From positions 1 to 52,286 of the forward strand of contig JBDHUC010000012.1 of NCBI GenBank assembly GCA_039808985.1: DNA of 52,286 nucleotides, in the 5' to 3' direction. A program made the position numbers and the translations under genes. Of this stretch, positions 34,422-43,121 are shown piece by piece (positions within the stretch are counted from its first letter, which is position 1; the number at the start of each line of letters is the position of its first letter). This DNA comes from SXRF01 sp039808985 (lineage in GTDB: Bacteria > Pseudomonadota > Alphaproteobacteria > Rickettsiales > SXRF01). The notes under the pieces were generated by a model. It saw nothing but the letters and a program-made list of their open reading frames with translations, was not told where the DNA came from and made no database searches.

Positions 34422-35597
34422 TTAAGCAGCGGCTCCGGCAGCGGCTGCAACTTCGGCTGCGAAGTCGGTATGGGCTTTTTCAATACCTTCGCCTAAGCGG
34501 AAGCTTATGAATTTAACCAGTTTAACTGGCGCGCCGATGTCTTTTCCAGCAGCTTCGATAGCGGCGGCAACTTTGCTTTTGCCATCGATAACATAAACCT
34601 GTTCTTCAAGTACGGTTTCTTCGTAGAAGCGTTCGATTTTAAGCTGTTTAAGCTTCTGCTTTATTGCTGCGTCATCGCCATATGAGCGAATTTTTTTCAG
34701 CATGTAAGCTGCTTCCTGGAAGAACACGTCGAGGAGTTTTTTGGTCTTGTCAGCATTCTGCTTTTCCTTGCGGTCTTCGCTCTTGCTCTGCTTGTCAAAA
34801 TCAGAGAGAAGATCGTCAACATTTGGCAGGGTCTGCGAAAGCTCAACCAGTTTCTGCTCAAGTACTTTTTCGGAGAAAGCGCGCTCGCCGGTCATCCTGT
34901 CCTTATATTTAGAAGCGCCTTTTTCAAAGGCAACATATTGCTCGAAGAACTTGTCAACAAGTGCTGCGGCAGCGCCTTCTTCGCGTTTAATATCGGCATC
35001 GGTAACATCCGATTTTTTCTGGTAGGAAGGGTTAGAAGCGGCGATATGCATGGCAAGCTGTTTGCCAAAGCCTTCGAGCTGTGCGGCATCGCCGGAAGAT
35101 TCCAGCCCGACAAGGACGGCGATCTTGCCCATGCCAGAGGCGATTGCGCTATGTACATAAGTAGCAACAATACCATTTGGCACCTGCAAGGTAGCGCTGC
35201 GGCGCAGGGTCATGTTTTCACCGATGGTGGCGATGGCGCTGGAAATTTCGCTGCTCATTGCTTCTTTAAGTTTTTCAAAATCGCTGCCGAGGTCAAGCGC
35301 CAGGGTTGCGGTTTTCTTTGCTAGTGCCTGGAACTGCTCATTGCGCGCTACGAAATCAGTTTCGGAATTAAGTTCGATAACCGCGCCTTTATTGCCAGAG
35401 GATGCAACGGCAACGAGGCCTTCCGCAGCGATGCGGCCAGATTTTTTAGCAGCGGTTGACAGGCCTTTTTTACGTAGCCAGTCGATAGCGGCTTCCATAT
35501 TTCCGTCATTTTCAATTAGGGCTTTGCGGCAGTCAAGCATCCCTGCGCTTGTTGCTTCGCGGAGGCTTTTTATCATTTCTGGTGTTACTGTGGTCAT
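34422..35597 (-). CDS. tsf: Tsf, elongation factor Ts with an internal insertion
   Basis: 391 residues; the family is usually around 280-310. The N-terminal UBA-like domain (MIKSLREATSAGMLDCRKAL) and the core with NSETDFVARNEQF, the EF-Tu-binding motif, are standard. The normal ending FYEETVLEEQVYV and FRLGEGIEKAHTDFAAEVA is intact. Between about residues 205 and 320 there is roughly 80 residues of extra charged, helical sequence (KQSKSEDRKEKQNADKTKK and neighbours). The frame is unbroken and the gene has a good ribosome binding site (AAAGGAAA), so it is probably functional. It recharges EF-Tu with GTP. It follows rpsB and ends at a terminator. Confidence 0.93.
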   Translation of the reverse strand: MTTVTPEMIKSLREATSAGMLDCRKALIENDGNMEAAIDWLRKKGLSTAAKKSGRIAAEGLVAVASSGNKGAVIELNSETDFVARNEQFQALAKKTATLALDLGSDFEKLKEAMSSEISSAIATIGENMTLRRSATLQVPNGIVATYVHSAIASGMGKIAVLVGLESSGDAAQLEGFGKQLAMHIAASNPSYQKKSDVTDADIKREEGAAAALVDKFFEQYVAFEKGASKYKDRMTGERAFSEKVLEQKLVELSQTLPNVDDLLSDFDKQSKSEDRKEKQNADKTKKLLDVFFQEAAYMLKKIRSYGDDAAIKQKLKQLKIERFYEETVLEEQVYVIDGKSKVAAAIEAAGKDIGAPVKLVKFISFRLGEGIEKAHTDFAAEVAAAAGAAA

Positions 35598-35614
35598 TTT
35601 GGTTTCCTTTATCT

Positions 35615-35689
35615 AGTTGTTAGAGATCAGCGGTTGGTGGCCAGAGATCAGTTTTACTGACCACTGGCAACTGGCCGCTGACAACTGAT
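35615..35689. repeat. Imperfect heptamer inverted repeat between rpsB and tsf
   Basis: Two arms (35615-35652 and 35656-35689) pair imperfectly around TTT. On the minus strand the first arm reads as 7-base units CAGTTGT, CAGCGGC, CAGTTGC, CAGTGGT and the second as CTGATCT, CTGGCCA, CCAACCG, CTGATCT. It fills nearly the whole gap from the rpsB stop codon to the tsf ribosome binding site. Confidence 0.8.
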
Positions 35690-36592
35690 TTATTTCTTGC
35701 CCGGAGTTTTTTTCACCATAACAGTTGGTGCTTTCTTAGGGGCAGGGGCAGCGTCAGCCGATTTACGTCCGCCGCGCCCTGACTTTTTATTCTGCTGGGC
35801 GTTATCGGCTTCTTCCTTGCCTTCGGTGGCAATGTCGAAATCAACCTGCGTTACAACTTCACCGGCATTTTCCGAAGCTCCGATATCACGTCCTGATTTA
35901 ACGATGCTCTGCTGGATGCCGCCAAGTACAGCGTCAGAAATCAGGCGGCAATACATACGGATTGCGCGGGTGGAATCATCATTGCCTGGTATAGGGTAGG
36001 TGATGCCGTCTGGTGTGCAATTGCTGTCGATGATGGCAACGATAGGTATACCGAGTTTCTGTGCTTCTTTAATCGCAAGGTCTTCCTTGTTGGTGTCGAT
36101 TATGAAGATAAGGTCGGGGCGGCCACCCATGTCTTTAATGCCGCCGAGGGAGCTTTCCAGCTTGTCGCGGTGGCGGCTCATGGAGAGCAATTCTTTTTTG
36201 GTGAAACCATTATCAGGCTTTGCCAGTTGTTCTTCGAGGCGGCGTAGCGTGCGTATCGAAACCTGGATGGTATTCCAGTTGGTAAGCAGTCCGCCGAGCC
36301 AGCGCTCGTTTATGTAATACTGGCCGCAGCGTTTTGCAGCTTCGGCAACATGTTCAGTTGCCTGACGCTTGGTGCCAACGAAGAGTATGCGTCCATTCTG
36401 CGCGGTAACATCGCGTACTGCGGTCAGGGCTTTATGCAGTAGTGGAACAGTTTTTCCAAGGTCTATTATGTGGATGTCGTTGCGGGTGCCGAAGATATAC
36501 GGCGCCATGCGCGGGTTCCAGCGTTTGGTTTTGTGGCCGAAATGAACGCCAGCTTCGATAAGCTCGCGCATATTGAATGCGGGTAGTGACAT
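35690..36592 (-). CDS. rpsB: RpsB, 30S ribosomal protein S2
   Basis: 300 residues from ATG 36592, which has an AAGGAT ribosome binding site 8 bases upstream and starts MSLPAFNMRELIEAGVHFGH as in other S2 proteins. A TTG 53 codons upstream would lie in the structured leader. Core blocks KTKRWNPRMAPYIFG, NERWLGGLLTNWNTI and IPIVAIIDSNCTPDGI are typical. A basic, Lys/Pro/Ala-rich tail of about 45 residues ends the protein, as in many alphaproteobacteria. It is the first gene of the super-operon that runs to lpxB. Confidence 0.96.
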   Translation of the reverse strand: MSLPAFNMRELIEAGVHFGHKTKRWNPRMAPYIFGTRNDIHIIDLGKTVPLLHKALTAVRDVTAQNGRILFVGTKRQATEHVAEAAKRCGQYYINERWLGGLLTNWNTIQVSIRTLRRLEEQLAKPDNGFTKKELLSMSRHRDKLESSLGGIKDMGGRPDLIFIIDTNKEDLAIKEAQKLGIPIVAIIDSNCTPDGITYPIPGNDDSTRAIRMYCRLISDAVLGGIQQSIVKSGRDIGASENAGEVVTQVDFDIATEGKEEADNAQQNKKSGRGGRKSADAAPAPKKAPTVMVKKTPGKK

Positions 36593-36722
36593 AGTATAAT
36601 CCTTTTTTTCCAGTTTAAACCTCGGTTGCGCGTGGGTGATTCCTGCGAACACTGGATGGCTTGAAATACTCCGTATTTCAGGCCTTCGCACAACCTGTGA
36701 ATTTCTCCTCATTATTAAGGAG
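36593..36722 (-). promoter_or_regulatory. Structured 5' leader of rpsB
   Basis: About 130 bases between the likely start point and the ATG. On the RNA an outer stem pairs 36695-36687 with 36632-36624 (GGTTGTGCG with CGCGCAACC, one G-U). Inside it is a perfect 8-bp hairpin, TGAAATAC-GGA-GTATTTCA (36680-36662). A third hairpin, CTCCT/AGGAG, lies nearer the 5' end. The layout suits autoregulation by S2, as known for rpsB leaders in other bacteria, but I do not recognise the specific motif. Confidence 0.5.
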
Positions 36723-36729
36723 AGGTGGT

Positions 36730-36758
36730 TATTTACAGTAAAGCGCGGCAATATTCAA
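36730..36758 (-). promoter_or_regulatory. Promoter of the rpsB super-operon
   Basis: On the minus strand TTGAAT (36758-36753), 17 bases, TAAATA (36735-36730). It lies between the end of the 36767 gene and the rpsB leader. Good spacing, moderate match to consensus. Confidence 0.5.
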
Positions 36759-36766
36759 GTGGAAAA

Positions 36767-38218
36767 TTATTCGACAGTTAGGCTGGGAGAGGTTGATTCC
36801 TGGCGCCTTTGCAGGACTTTTTCACGCCAGTCACCCTTTTTAGCCGATGTTGTTATAAGTTTGTCAATCGAGCTTTGTGGCTTTCCTGTGGTCCTGGTTT
36901 GCCCGTTCTGCGCTGGTTCCTCATTGATTTTATGTGCTGGCGCAGGCTTTTCCAGGCCTTTGCTGCGCATGGAATCAATGCCATCTTTTACCCAGTCAGC
37001 CCGTTCCTGTGTCATGATTCCGGCAGCAACATATTTAGGCAGGCGGCTTTCCAGGGCGCTCCAATATTGTTCCTGCTTTTTATGAATTTTATCCATTTGG
37101 CCTATATTGCCTATTTTTCCTACCATGCCTCCTGTTTTGTCAAAGGCAACAGTCGCAGGGTTCAGCCCCATATCAATAAGCAGCACCTCAAGCCCGGCTC
37201 CGGTAAATACCTGCTTCATGGTATCTGTTGCCTCTGCCTGTTTTTCCTTTGGGATGCCGCCAGGTTGCCAGTAATGGTCGCGCACCTCATGCACTGCGTC
37301 AGTGAACTGCTTTATATGGTTTGCAGTAAGCTTATCTTTAAATACAGGCCCTAATATTGAATAGGCGATATATTCGATATTCTTAGGGTCTTTTTCCGGG
37401 TTGCCCACTGCGTAATGGGTAAGGTAATATGCCCCTTCCTTAAGACGCAGGTATGAGGTGGTCGTTGCTCCAGATACCATTCCATTAAGTCCGGCAACGG
37501 TAGTGTTGCGGTCCTGCATGCTGGTTATACGCCCAATCATTCCTGATGCGTAATTAAGCCCGGGAACAGGTATCATCCACAGGCCTGATGCGGAACCAAA
37601 AATACCGGAAGATGCGGAAAGCCAGCTCCAGGTTTTTCCCTGGGTGTGTGATACGCTGCGCAGGTAATCTTCCAGATATTGCGGATCTTTATTTCTCTCT
37701 ATTGCATTTTTGTATGCAAGGTCGCTTCCTGTTTTAATTCCAATCAGGCCACCCAAAGAATATACTACCGCATGGGCATATCTTATGCGTTTGTTGCGCG
37801 GTGTTATATCACGCGGGTCGTAGTCTTTGACCAATGCATGGATCGGTTTGAGGAATTTGGGAATATCTTTCACTTTTGAGCCGTCAATAAGCTTATGCCC
37901 AGTTACTATGTTGGCAATAGTTCCGGCGATTGTCAGGCCTAGGGAAAGTCCCGCTGCGCTGTATAAGCGATTTTTAGGTTCGTTCGACAATGAGGCATCG
38001 CCCATCCATTTAAGGATTTCCGGTGGCGCAAAGCCTTTGTCCTTATGCTGCTTTTTATGAAAATTTATGGCTTCATAAACATACTCTGCCGCAGTTTTTC
38101 CCTCTATGCTGGGGCTTTCGTGCTGTATCTGCGGAGCATTAGTGAGTTGTCCAGCAGCTATTTGTTCTTCTGCAGGAACAGGATTTTTTGGGGTTGATGG
38201 TATAGGAGATAGTTCCAT
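36767..38218 (-). CDS. Unknown membrane-associated protein
   Basis: 483 residues that I do not recognise. A polar Pro-rich N-terminus is followed by hydrophobic segments near 82-102 (YSAAGLSLGLTIAGTIANIV), 148-163 (AVVYSLGGLIGIKTGSDL) and 195-230 (WLSASSGIFGSASGLWMIP). The C-terminal 150 residues are charged and disordered-looking. The third segment aligns by eye with WPLFLTSLCGGGAATSML of the 38221 protein (both then read P.GLN.A.G), so the two seem to be distant paralogs. It starts two bases after that gene ends and is probably translated from the same transcript. Confidence 0.6.
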   Translation of the reverse strand: MELSPIPSTPKNPVPAEEQIAAGQLTNAPQIQHESPSIEGKTAAEYVYEAINFHKKQHKDKGFAPPEILKWMGDASLSNEPKNRLYSAAGLSLGLTIAGTIANIVTGHKLIDGSKVKDIPKFLKPIHALVKDYDPRDITPRNKRIRYAHAVVYSLGGLIGIKTGSDLAYKNAIERNKDPQYLEDYLRSVSHTQGKTWSWLSASSGIFGSASGLWMIPVPGLNYASGMIGRITSMQDRNTTVAGLNGMVSGATTTSYLRLKEGAYYLTHYAVGNPEKDPKNIEYIAYSILGPVFKDKLTANHIKQFTDAVHEVRDHYWQPGGIPKEKQAEATDTMKQVFTGAGLEVLLIDMGLNPATVAFDKTGGMVGKIGNIGQMDKIHKKQEQYWSALESRLPKYVAAGIMTQERADWVKDGIDSMRSKGLEKPAPAHKINEEPAQNGQTRTTGKPQSSIDKLITTSAKKGDWREKVLQRRQESTSPSLTVE

Positions 38219-38220
38219 GT

Positions 38221-39375
38221 TTATAAGCTTCTCCCGCCTATGCCAGAAGTGGCTTCCACAGCATCCCTGTGATTGACATAATTCTCTTTGTAATAGTCAG
38301 AGGGAGTTCCAACCCCGGTCGCCTTTGCAATACGATCTGTAAATTTGCGTAATATTGGAGAAGCGTTGCCAGGAACCATATCCTTATATTCATAACGTAG
38401 TTTTTTAACATAACCATCAATACCCTGATATTCGCCGTTTTTATAAACGTTTGAGCCTGCATCGCCCATTAATGCTTTCATATGCTTGCTAACTGCTTCT
38501 ATCAGTTCTTCCCCTTGCAGTTTTTTGGTTTCTTTAAAATGCTTATAGGCTTGCGTGAAATCGTTATGAACAACTTGTACCGCTTCAGCTTCTTTGCTTG
38601 CGGTATTCAGGTTGTTCGGGAATAGTGGTTTTAGAACCCTTTGTACCAGGATATTTGCCCAGTCTTTGCTGATTTCACCCAAGGAATTTTCGGCAGATTT
38701 GACATAGAAGGGGACTTTGGCAAGGCGCTCAGCAAGCGCTTTAGATGGGCCAAGATTGCCGCCTGATTGATTGAGCATATTAATCGCGTTTCCGTTTCTT
38801 GGGAAAAATCCGGCATTGAGGCCAAATCCGTAAGGCCATACCAGCATTGAAGTGGCTGCCCCGCCGCCACATAATGAGGTTAGGAAAAGTGGCCATTTGG
38901 CTTGAGCATATTGTGCCGCTTCATCAGTCTGCATCATGGAAAGCCTGGTTTTTGGATCGCTATATTTAGCAAAATTTGCAGCGCGGCCATTGAAATGGAA
39001 AATTGCCGTGCTACCTGCTACTGTTCCCAAGGTTGCGCCGATGGCAGGCATTGCCTGATATAGTATTTTTTTCCACTGGTCGCTGGGCGCGTCAGAGTGC
39101 GGGTTCCAGTCAATTGAATGGTACATGAAGCGTAAAGGGGCGGGAATTTCCTCCTTTTTTTTCTCAACGAATTCACCTTCGGAAATCTGGTTGTTGGCAA
39201 AGACAGAATCACGTATCTGGTCACCGCCTTTCCAGCCAAGATACATGCCTCCGGCTGCTGACAGGCGGTGCACGGCGGGTATAGCCTGCTGCGCGTGCCC
39301 GTTGGTTGAGATGAATTTCCCAACGTAATCAGCGGCATCTACAATTTTGCCCTTTATTGTCCCTGGTATGGCCAT
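38221..39375 (-). CDS. Unknown membrane-associated protein
   Basis: 384 residues, unrecognised. Hydrophobic or Gly-rich segments: about 35-52 (RLSAAGGMYLGWKGGD), 108-128 (MPAIGATLGTVAGSTAIF) and 163-195 (WPLFLTSLCGGGAATSMLVW). Its C-terminal half is helical and charged, with conserved-looking YKENYVNHRD near the end. It resembles the 36767 protein in segments and layout. First gene of the minus-strand arm of a divergent locus. Confidence 0.6.
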   Translation of the reverse strand: MAIPGTIKGKIVDAADYVGKFISTNGHAQQAIPAVHRLSAAGGMYLGWKGGDQIRDSVFANNQISEGEFVEKKKEEIPAPLRFMYHSIDWNPHSDAPSDQWKKILYQAMPAIGATLGTVAGSTAIFHFNGRAANFAKYSDPKTRLSMMQTDEAAQYAQAKWPLFLTSLCGGGAATSMLVWPYGFGLNAGFFPRNGNAINMLNQSGGNLGPSKALAERLAKVPFYVKSAENSLGEISKDWANILVQRVLKPLFPNNLNTASKEAEAVQVVHNDFTQAYKHFKETKKLQGEELIEAVSKHMKALMGDAGSNVYKNGEYQGIDGYVKKLRYEYKDMVPGNASPILRKFTDRIAKATGVGTPSDYYKENYVNHRDAVEATSGIGGRSL

Positions 39376-39679
39376 CTAATTTTATTTTCGGTTTTTACAT
39401 ATTTCTCCATCTTCTAAAATACCATGTGCAGAGGCGTGGCTCAATAGCATAGAGGCGCAAAAACAAAAGTTTAACACAACTGTCACAAACGCGGTTTTCT
39501 TGCGTATCCATGCAGTTAATTTGAAGTAATAATTACGTTTCTGTAACAAAAGATTCACATAAAATCGGAGTGGTTTTTATAGCTTAACCATAAGACGCCA
39601 TGGTATAAATAAACTAGCGTGTAATAGGTGTTTGCGCGTTTACGGAGGAATATTAATTGAATAAAAGCATGTAGAGAAT
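39376..39679. other. Divergent intergenic region of the unknown five-gene locus
   Basis: 304 bases, AT-rich, separating the minus-strand pair (36767, 38221) from the plus-strand trio (39680, 41664, 42657). It should carry both promoters. On the plus side a strong ribosome binding site GGAGGA (39644-39649) precedes a five-codon frame TTG-AAT-AAA-AGC-ATG-TAG (39657-39674), which ends five bases before the real start; it may be a tiny leader. I see no other clear element. Confidence 0.5.
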
Positions 39680-41650
39680 ATGGATAAGCCATTGTCTGAT
39701 AAGAAAAAAGACAATGATGTTGGCAATGATAATGCGCAGTCGGCGCGGCCAGCAGCTAATCCAACTGTTACTGAAATTGGCGGTTATAAAGCTCGGTCTG
39801 GCGGATATCTTCCTGAATTATCAAAAGAAAGCTGGGAAAATAGCAAGGGCGACCTGCGTTGGGATGAAAGCGCTGGTGGACGGGCTGCGATAAGGCTGTT
39901 TTCTCGAGGTTTTCTAGGTTCAGCGGGCTTTGCAGCCGGTAATTGGTATATAGGTCGCGGTGGTGGCATGAAGGGGTATTCCCCTAATATGAAATTCTCT
40001 GAGATATCAGCCTCCAACCCTTTGCAATATATTGCTAAATCTGTTGATACGGTGGTGGGTAAGCCTATCAAATTCACTGCCCGGATGTTGGGTAAGAGCG
40101 AGGCTGCTGCTGAGGAACTTGTGCGTTTCCGCCCGACCAGGAATTTTGCTGAAGATGGCATCATCAAAAAAGGCAGATCCCTTGGGAATGAAACTGTTGT
40201 TATTACTTTTGACTTCTTCTGCGCCAGTGTTTTCGATGCCTTAGGGCGTGATATTGCTAATATACTAGACCATAATGTCAAGCATGACTGGAAAGACGAG
40301 AAGGGGCGTATAAAATATCCTGAAGCCGCCAAGGAAGCTGGAAAATCATTGTGGCGCTATGTTAGCTATAATGGTGGCGAGGATTGGGCGGTATCCGTCC
40401 CTTATGCTTTCTACCTGCGTGGCCAGCGCAACCTGATAAATCGCTACAGCAAGGGTTTTGGTTATGATTCTGACCGTTCTTTAAACGGTGGTAGCTTTAA
40501 GGTTGATGGAAAAGGTAATGTGATTGGTAATTATAACGCGGAAGGCATGCTGGATCTGCAGGGACGTTTTACGGCCTATAATATTGGCACGCTTATGTAC
40601 CGTGAAGGATATAATCACATAGCCAGCAAAATCAGCGGTGTTCCGTCAGCTCTTTATGGAAGCGCCAGTGAAAAACAGGGCAAGAAACAGACTATTGGCG
40701 AAAGGATTTCTGAAATACCAAAATGGGTTGCGCGTTCAGTTATAAAGGGTGTTATATATATGACGCCTGCCGTGCCGTTTTTCCATGTTTTCCGTACCCC
40801 GCAAAGCAGCTATAAAGGCTTGTTCATAAATCCTGAAAACAACACTGTCCTTGGTTATAAGAACGGCGATAAATATGATGCGTTGCATGCGCATGAAGCC
40901 AACCGCTTAAGCACTGACTTCAAGCGTGGCGCTAATGGAGAATTCCCGGAGGTAAACTTCAGGATGAGGGGTGAAAATGGTGTAGGGTTTAAAACTGTCG
41001 ATGATAGGATTACCACTGAGCATGCTACCACAGGGAAATTTAATGCTTATCAGCAGAATGTTGGAAACCCGCTTCTTAATTCTATTGGCAGGACGCAGGA
41101 TAAAATCCGCAATAAATTCAGCGATTTTGTTGTAGATAAAACTGGTGATTATTACCGGCGTGATGCCAATACTTTTATTGGCTCGGCTATGTCCTATACG
41201 CCTTATATGTATGCAAAGGGCGAAGCGGCGCGTTTATGGGATAGCGGTAAAATGGATGCGGCGGCAGAGCGCCTTATAGATGGGGTGGTGAAGCTTAATA
41301 TGAGTGAAACGGCGGCAGGGGCGCGTGAAATATGGCGCACTATAGTCAACAAGCCGTTTACGGATATTGACCGCGAGGCCTATGCTATGAAACGTATCCG
41401 CGAGGATGAATCCCCGGCTGACAACCTGACGCGTGAACAGGCATATCTTGATGCCAAGAGCGACATACGCGAAGATGTCAAGCAGTCACCCCTGTCATGG
41501 CGCCAGCGCCTTGTGCATGGCCGCCCAACAGAAAAATTTACAGATGGCTTAAAAGAAAAGAAGCCGGAACAGCAAATTAATTACGCAGAACAGGAAGCAA
41601 TGCGCAAAGCACTCAGCGAATTGCAGCCACCTACTAACTCGGTGCATTAA
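39680..41650 (+). CDS. Unknown large protein, possibly membrane-associated
   Basis: 656 residues, unrecognised. A polar N-terminus (about 1-60, Asp/Asn/Lys-rich) precedes a Gly-rich hydrophobic segment (FLGSAGFAAGNWYIGRGGG, near 78-97). Another follows near 175-195 (VVITFDFFCASVFDALG), an aromatic block YNGGEDWAVSVPYAFYLRGQ near 232-251, and an amphipathic stretch near 350-375 (VIKGVIYMTPAVPFFHVF). The C-terminal 200 residues are charged and helical. Arrangement and local motifs recall the 3989, 36767 and 38221 proteins. It is followed by two small genes at 13- and 6-base gaps, so it heads an operon. Confidence 0.6.
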   Translation: MDKPLSDKKKDNDVGNDNAQSARPAANPTVTEIGGYKARSGGYLPELSKESWENSKGDLRWDESAGGRAAIRLFSRGFLGSAGFAAGNWYIGRGGGMKGYSPNMKFSEISASNPLQYIAKSVDTVVGKPIKFTARMLGKSEAAAEELVRFRPTRNFAEDGIIKKGRSLGNETVVITFDFFCASVFDALGRDIANILDHNVKHDWKDEKGRIKYPEAAKEAGKSLWRYVSYNGGEDWAVSVPYAFYLRGQRNLINRYSKGFGYDSDRSLNGGSFKVDGKGNVIGNYNAEGMLDLQGRFTAYNIGTLMYREGYNHIASKISGVPSALYGSASEKQGKKQTIGERISEIPKWVARSVIKGVIYMTPAVPFFHVFRTPQSSYKGLFINPENNTVLGYKNGDKYDALHAHEANRLSTDFKRGANGEFPEVNFRMRGENGVGFKTVDDRITTEHATTGKFNAYQQNVGNPLLNSIGRTQDKIRNKFSDFVVDKTGDYYRRDANTFIGSAMSYTPYMYAKGEAARLWDSGKMDAAAERLIDGVVKLNMSETAAGAREIWRTIVNKPFTDIDREAYAMKRIREDESPADNLTREQAYLDAKSDIREDVKQSPLSWRQRLVHGRPTEKFTDGLKEKKPEQQINYAEQEAMRKALSELQPPTNSVH

Positions 41651-41663
41651 TAAAGGAATATAT

Positions 41664-42653
41664 ATGTTAAGCTACCATCTCCATTCTGAAGTTCCGCAAA
41701 CATTACCGCAAATACAGCCTCAGCCGCAGGAACAGCATGCACAGGCGCCGCAGGGGCAGGATAAGGCCAGGCAGGAAGCTGGCAGCAAGGCCTATGAAGA
41801 AAGCATGAAAGAGCACCATAAAAACTCAGCCGGTGTTCTTATGGATGGAAAGCTTAGTGATGCGGATTATTACAAGAAAATGCAAGAAGAAGAAAAAAGA
41901 TATGCGGAAGAATTGAAGAAAATGCTCAAAGAGAATGGTGCAAATTTATCTGAGTTGCAGAAAAGTGAAGCAAACTCCTACTTGAAATACAATGAATATA
42001 AGGAAAACTACGCTAAAATAAGCCAGGATTACCATGCTAATAAAAATGATCCGGAAGCCAAGGCAAAATATGAAGAAATACAGAAGGAATTTAAAAAATT
42101 CCGGGAAGCTGTAGAAAACTCGCCGCAATATAAAGATAATCAGCACATAAAGAAGAGCAAAGAGCTTGGTGAGCAGTTGGAGAAGGCTAAAACCGATGAT
42201 GAAAAAGCTGCTATCAAGAGTCAGATAGCGCATGAATACCGCGAATTTGCCAGGGACAATGCGAAGGATAAAGATTCGCAAGCTAAATTTGTCGAATTTG
42301 CTGAGCAGAATAAAGATAATGCGTTCATACAGAAATCCGGCCTGTATAATATGGCGCAGGATATAAAGCAAAGAAATCATCTGGAATCAAAAACAGAAGA
42401 AAAAAAGGAAGAAAAAACAGCAGCTTTGGGAGATATGAAAGTAACTCCTGCAACTGCCGCGCAAGCCGGTGCTGTAAGTGGGGTTGAGAAGAGTATTGTA
42501 GATCAGCAAATAGCTGCAAATGTTGCTAATGATAATGGAAAAGTAGCGCGACAAGAAAGGCTTGAATCACAGGAGCATAGCAAAGCAGATTTACCTGTTC
42601 CAACGCAGGTTTCGGGGCCAGCGCAAAGCAGCAGGGCTGGCGCAAGTTTATAG
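41664..42653 (+). CDS. Unknown hydrophilic coiled-coil protein
   Basis: 329 residues with no membrane segment or signal peptide. The start is Pro/Gln-rich (QTLPQIQPQPQEQHAQAPQG). Residues about 35-250 are dominated by Lys, Glu, Asp and Ala with heptad spacing (YYKKMQEEEKRYAEELKKML), predicting long helices or a coiled coil. The tail is polar. The ribosome binding site AAGGAA is well placed. It probably acts as a soluble or scaffold partner of the 39680 protein; no family is recognised. Confidence 0.65.
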   Translation: MLSYHLHSEVPQTLPQIQPQPQEQHAQAPQGQDKARQEAGSKAYEESMKEHHKNSAGVLMDGKLSDADYYKKMQEEEKRYAEELKKMLKENGANLSELQKSEANSYLKYNEYKENYAKISQDYHANKNDPEAKAKYEEIQKEFKKFREAVENSPQYKDNQHIKKSKELGEQLEKAKTDDEKAAIKSQIAHEYREFARDNAKDKDSQAKFVEFAEQNKDNAFIQKSGLYNMAQDIKQRNHLESKTEEKKEEKTAALGDMKVTPATAAQAGAVSGVEKSIVDQQIAANVANDNGKVARQERLESQEHSKADLPVPTQVSGPAQSSRAGASL

Positions 42654-42656
42654 TTC

Positions 42657-43073
42657 ATGCCCAGATATAGTTTTGAAAGTTCCGGGAAATTATCAACTCC
42701 TTCAACTGAGGAATTGCAGAAGGCTGATGATAGTTCGGCTATCATAGCTTATACTAACGGCGTAACCGAAGATGGGCGGCCTTACTACGCGTATATGGCG
42801 GTAAAGCCCAGCAGGTACCGCGAGTTTTATGAGCTTACTTCGGCGCGCAAAGCTATAGTGCTCAATGATTTTGGCAATATCATAGAAGGCGGTTTTGAAG
42901 AAAGTCCACCAGCCAATATTGTTCAGCGCATGCGTAATGAATATGGCTTTGATGAAAATTATGAGAAGGCTATAAAAGAAGAAGTAAGCCGCCAGCGCGG
43001 AAAATTCACTGCCGCGCAGGAAGAAAAACGCCTTATGGACATAGTTGCCATGATGAAGGCCAAAAAAACCTGA
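42657..43073 (+). CDS. Unknown small protein
   Basis: 138 residues, unrecognised, three bases after the 41664 gene, so translation is probably coupled. The centre looks like a small alpha/beta fold (SSAIIAYTNGVTEDGRPYYA, then KAIVLNDFGNIIEGGF). The C-terminal third is a charged helix. No signal peptide. Third gene of the plus-strand operon. Confidence 0.6.
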   Translation: MPRYSFESSGKLSTPSTEELQKADDSSAIIAYTNGVTEDGRPYYAYMAVKPSRYREFYELTSARKAIVLNDFGNIIEGGFEESPPANIVQRMRNEYGFDENYEKAIKEEVSRQRGKFTAAQEEKRLMDIVAMMKAKKT

Positions 43074-43121
43074 CAATTCCGAGTATAACTGCCGTAATTG
43101 CCGTAGAAATTACCGTATAAA

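Noticed and set aside
36593..36751. Upstream TTG start for rpsB
   Set aside because: It adds 53 residues not found in S2 proteins and reads through the structured leader; ATG 36592 has a good ribosome binding site.
43074..43121. Short near-repeats (GCCGTAATT type) between the 42657 gene and csgG
   Set aside because: Only about three degenerate copies of nine bases, with no strong hairpin or terminator; too weak to call.
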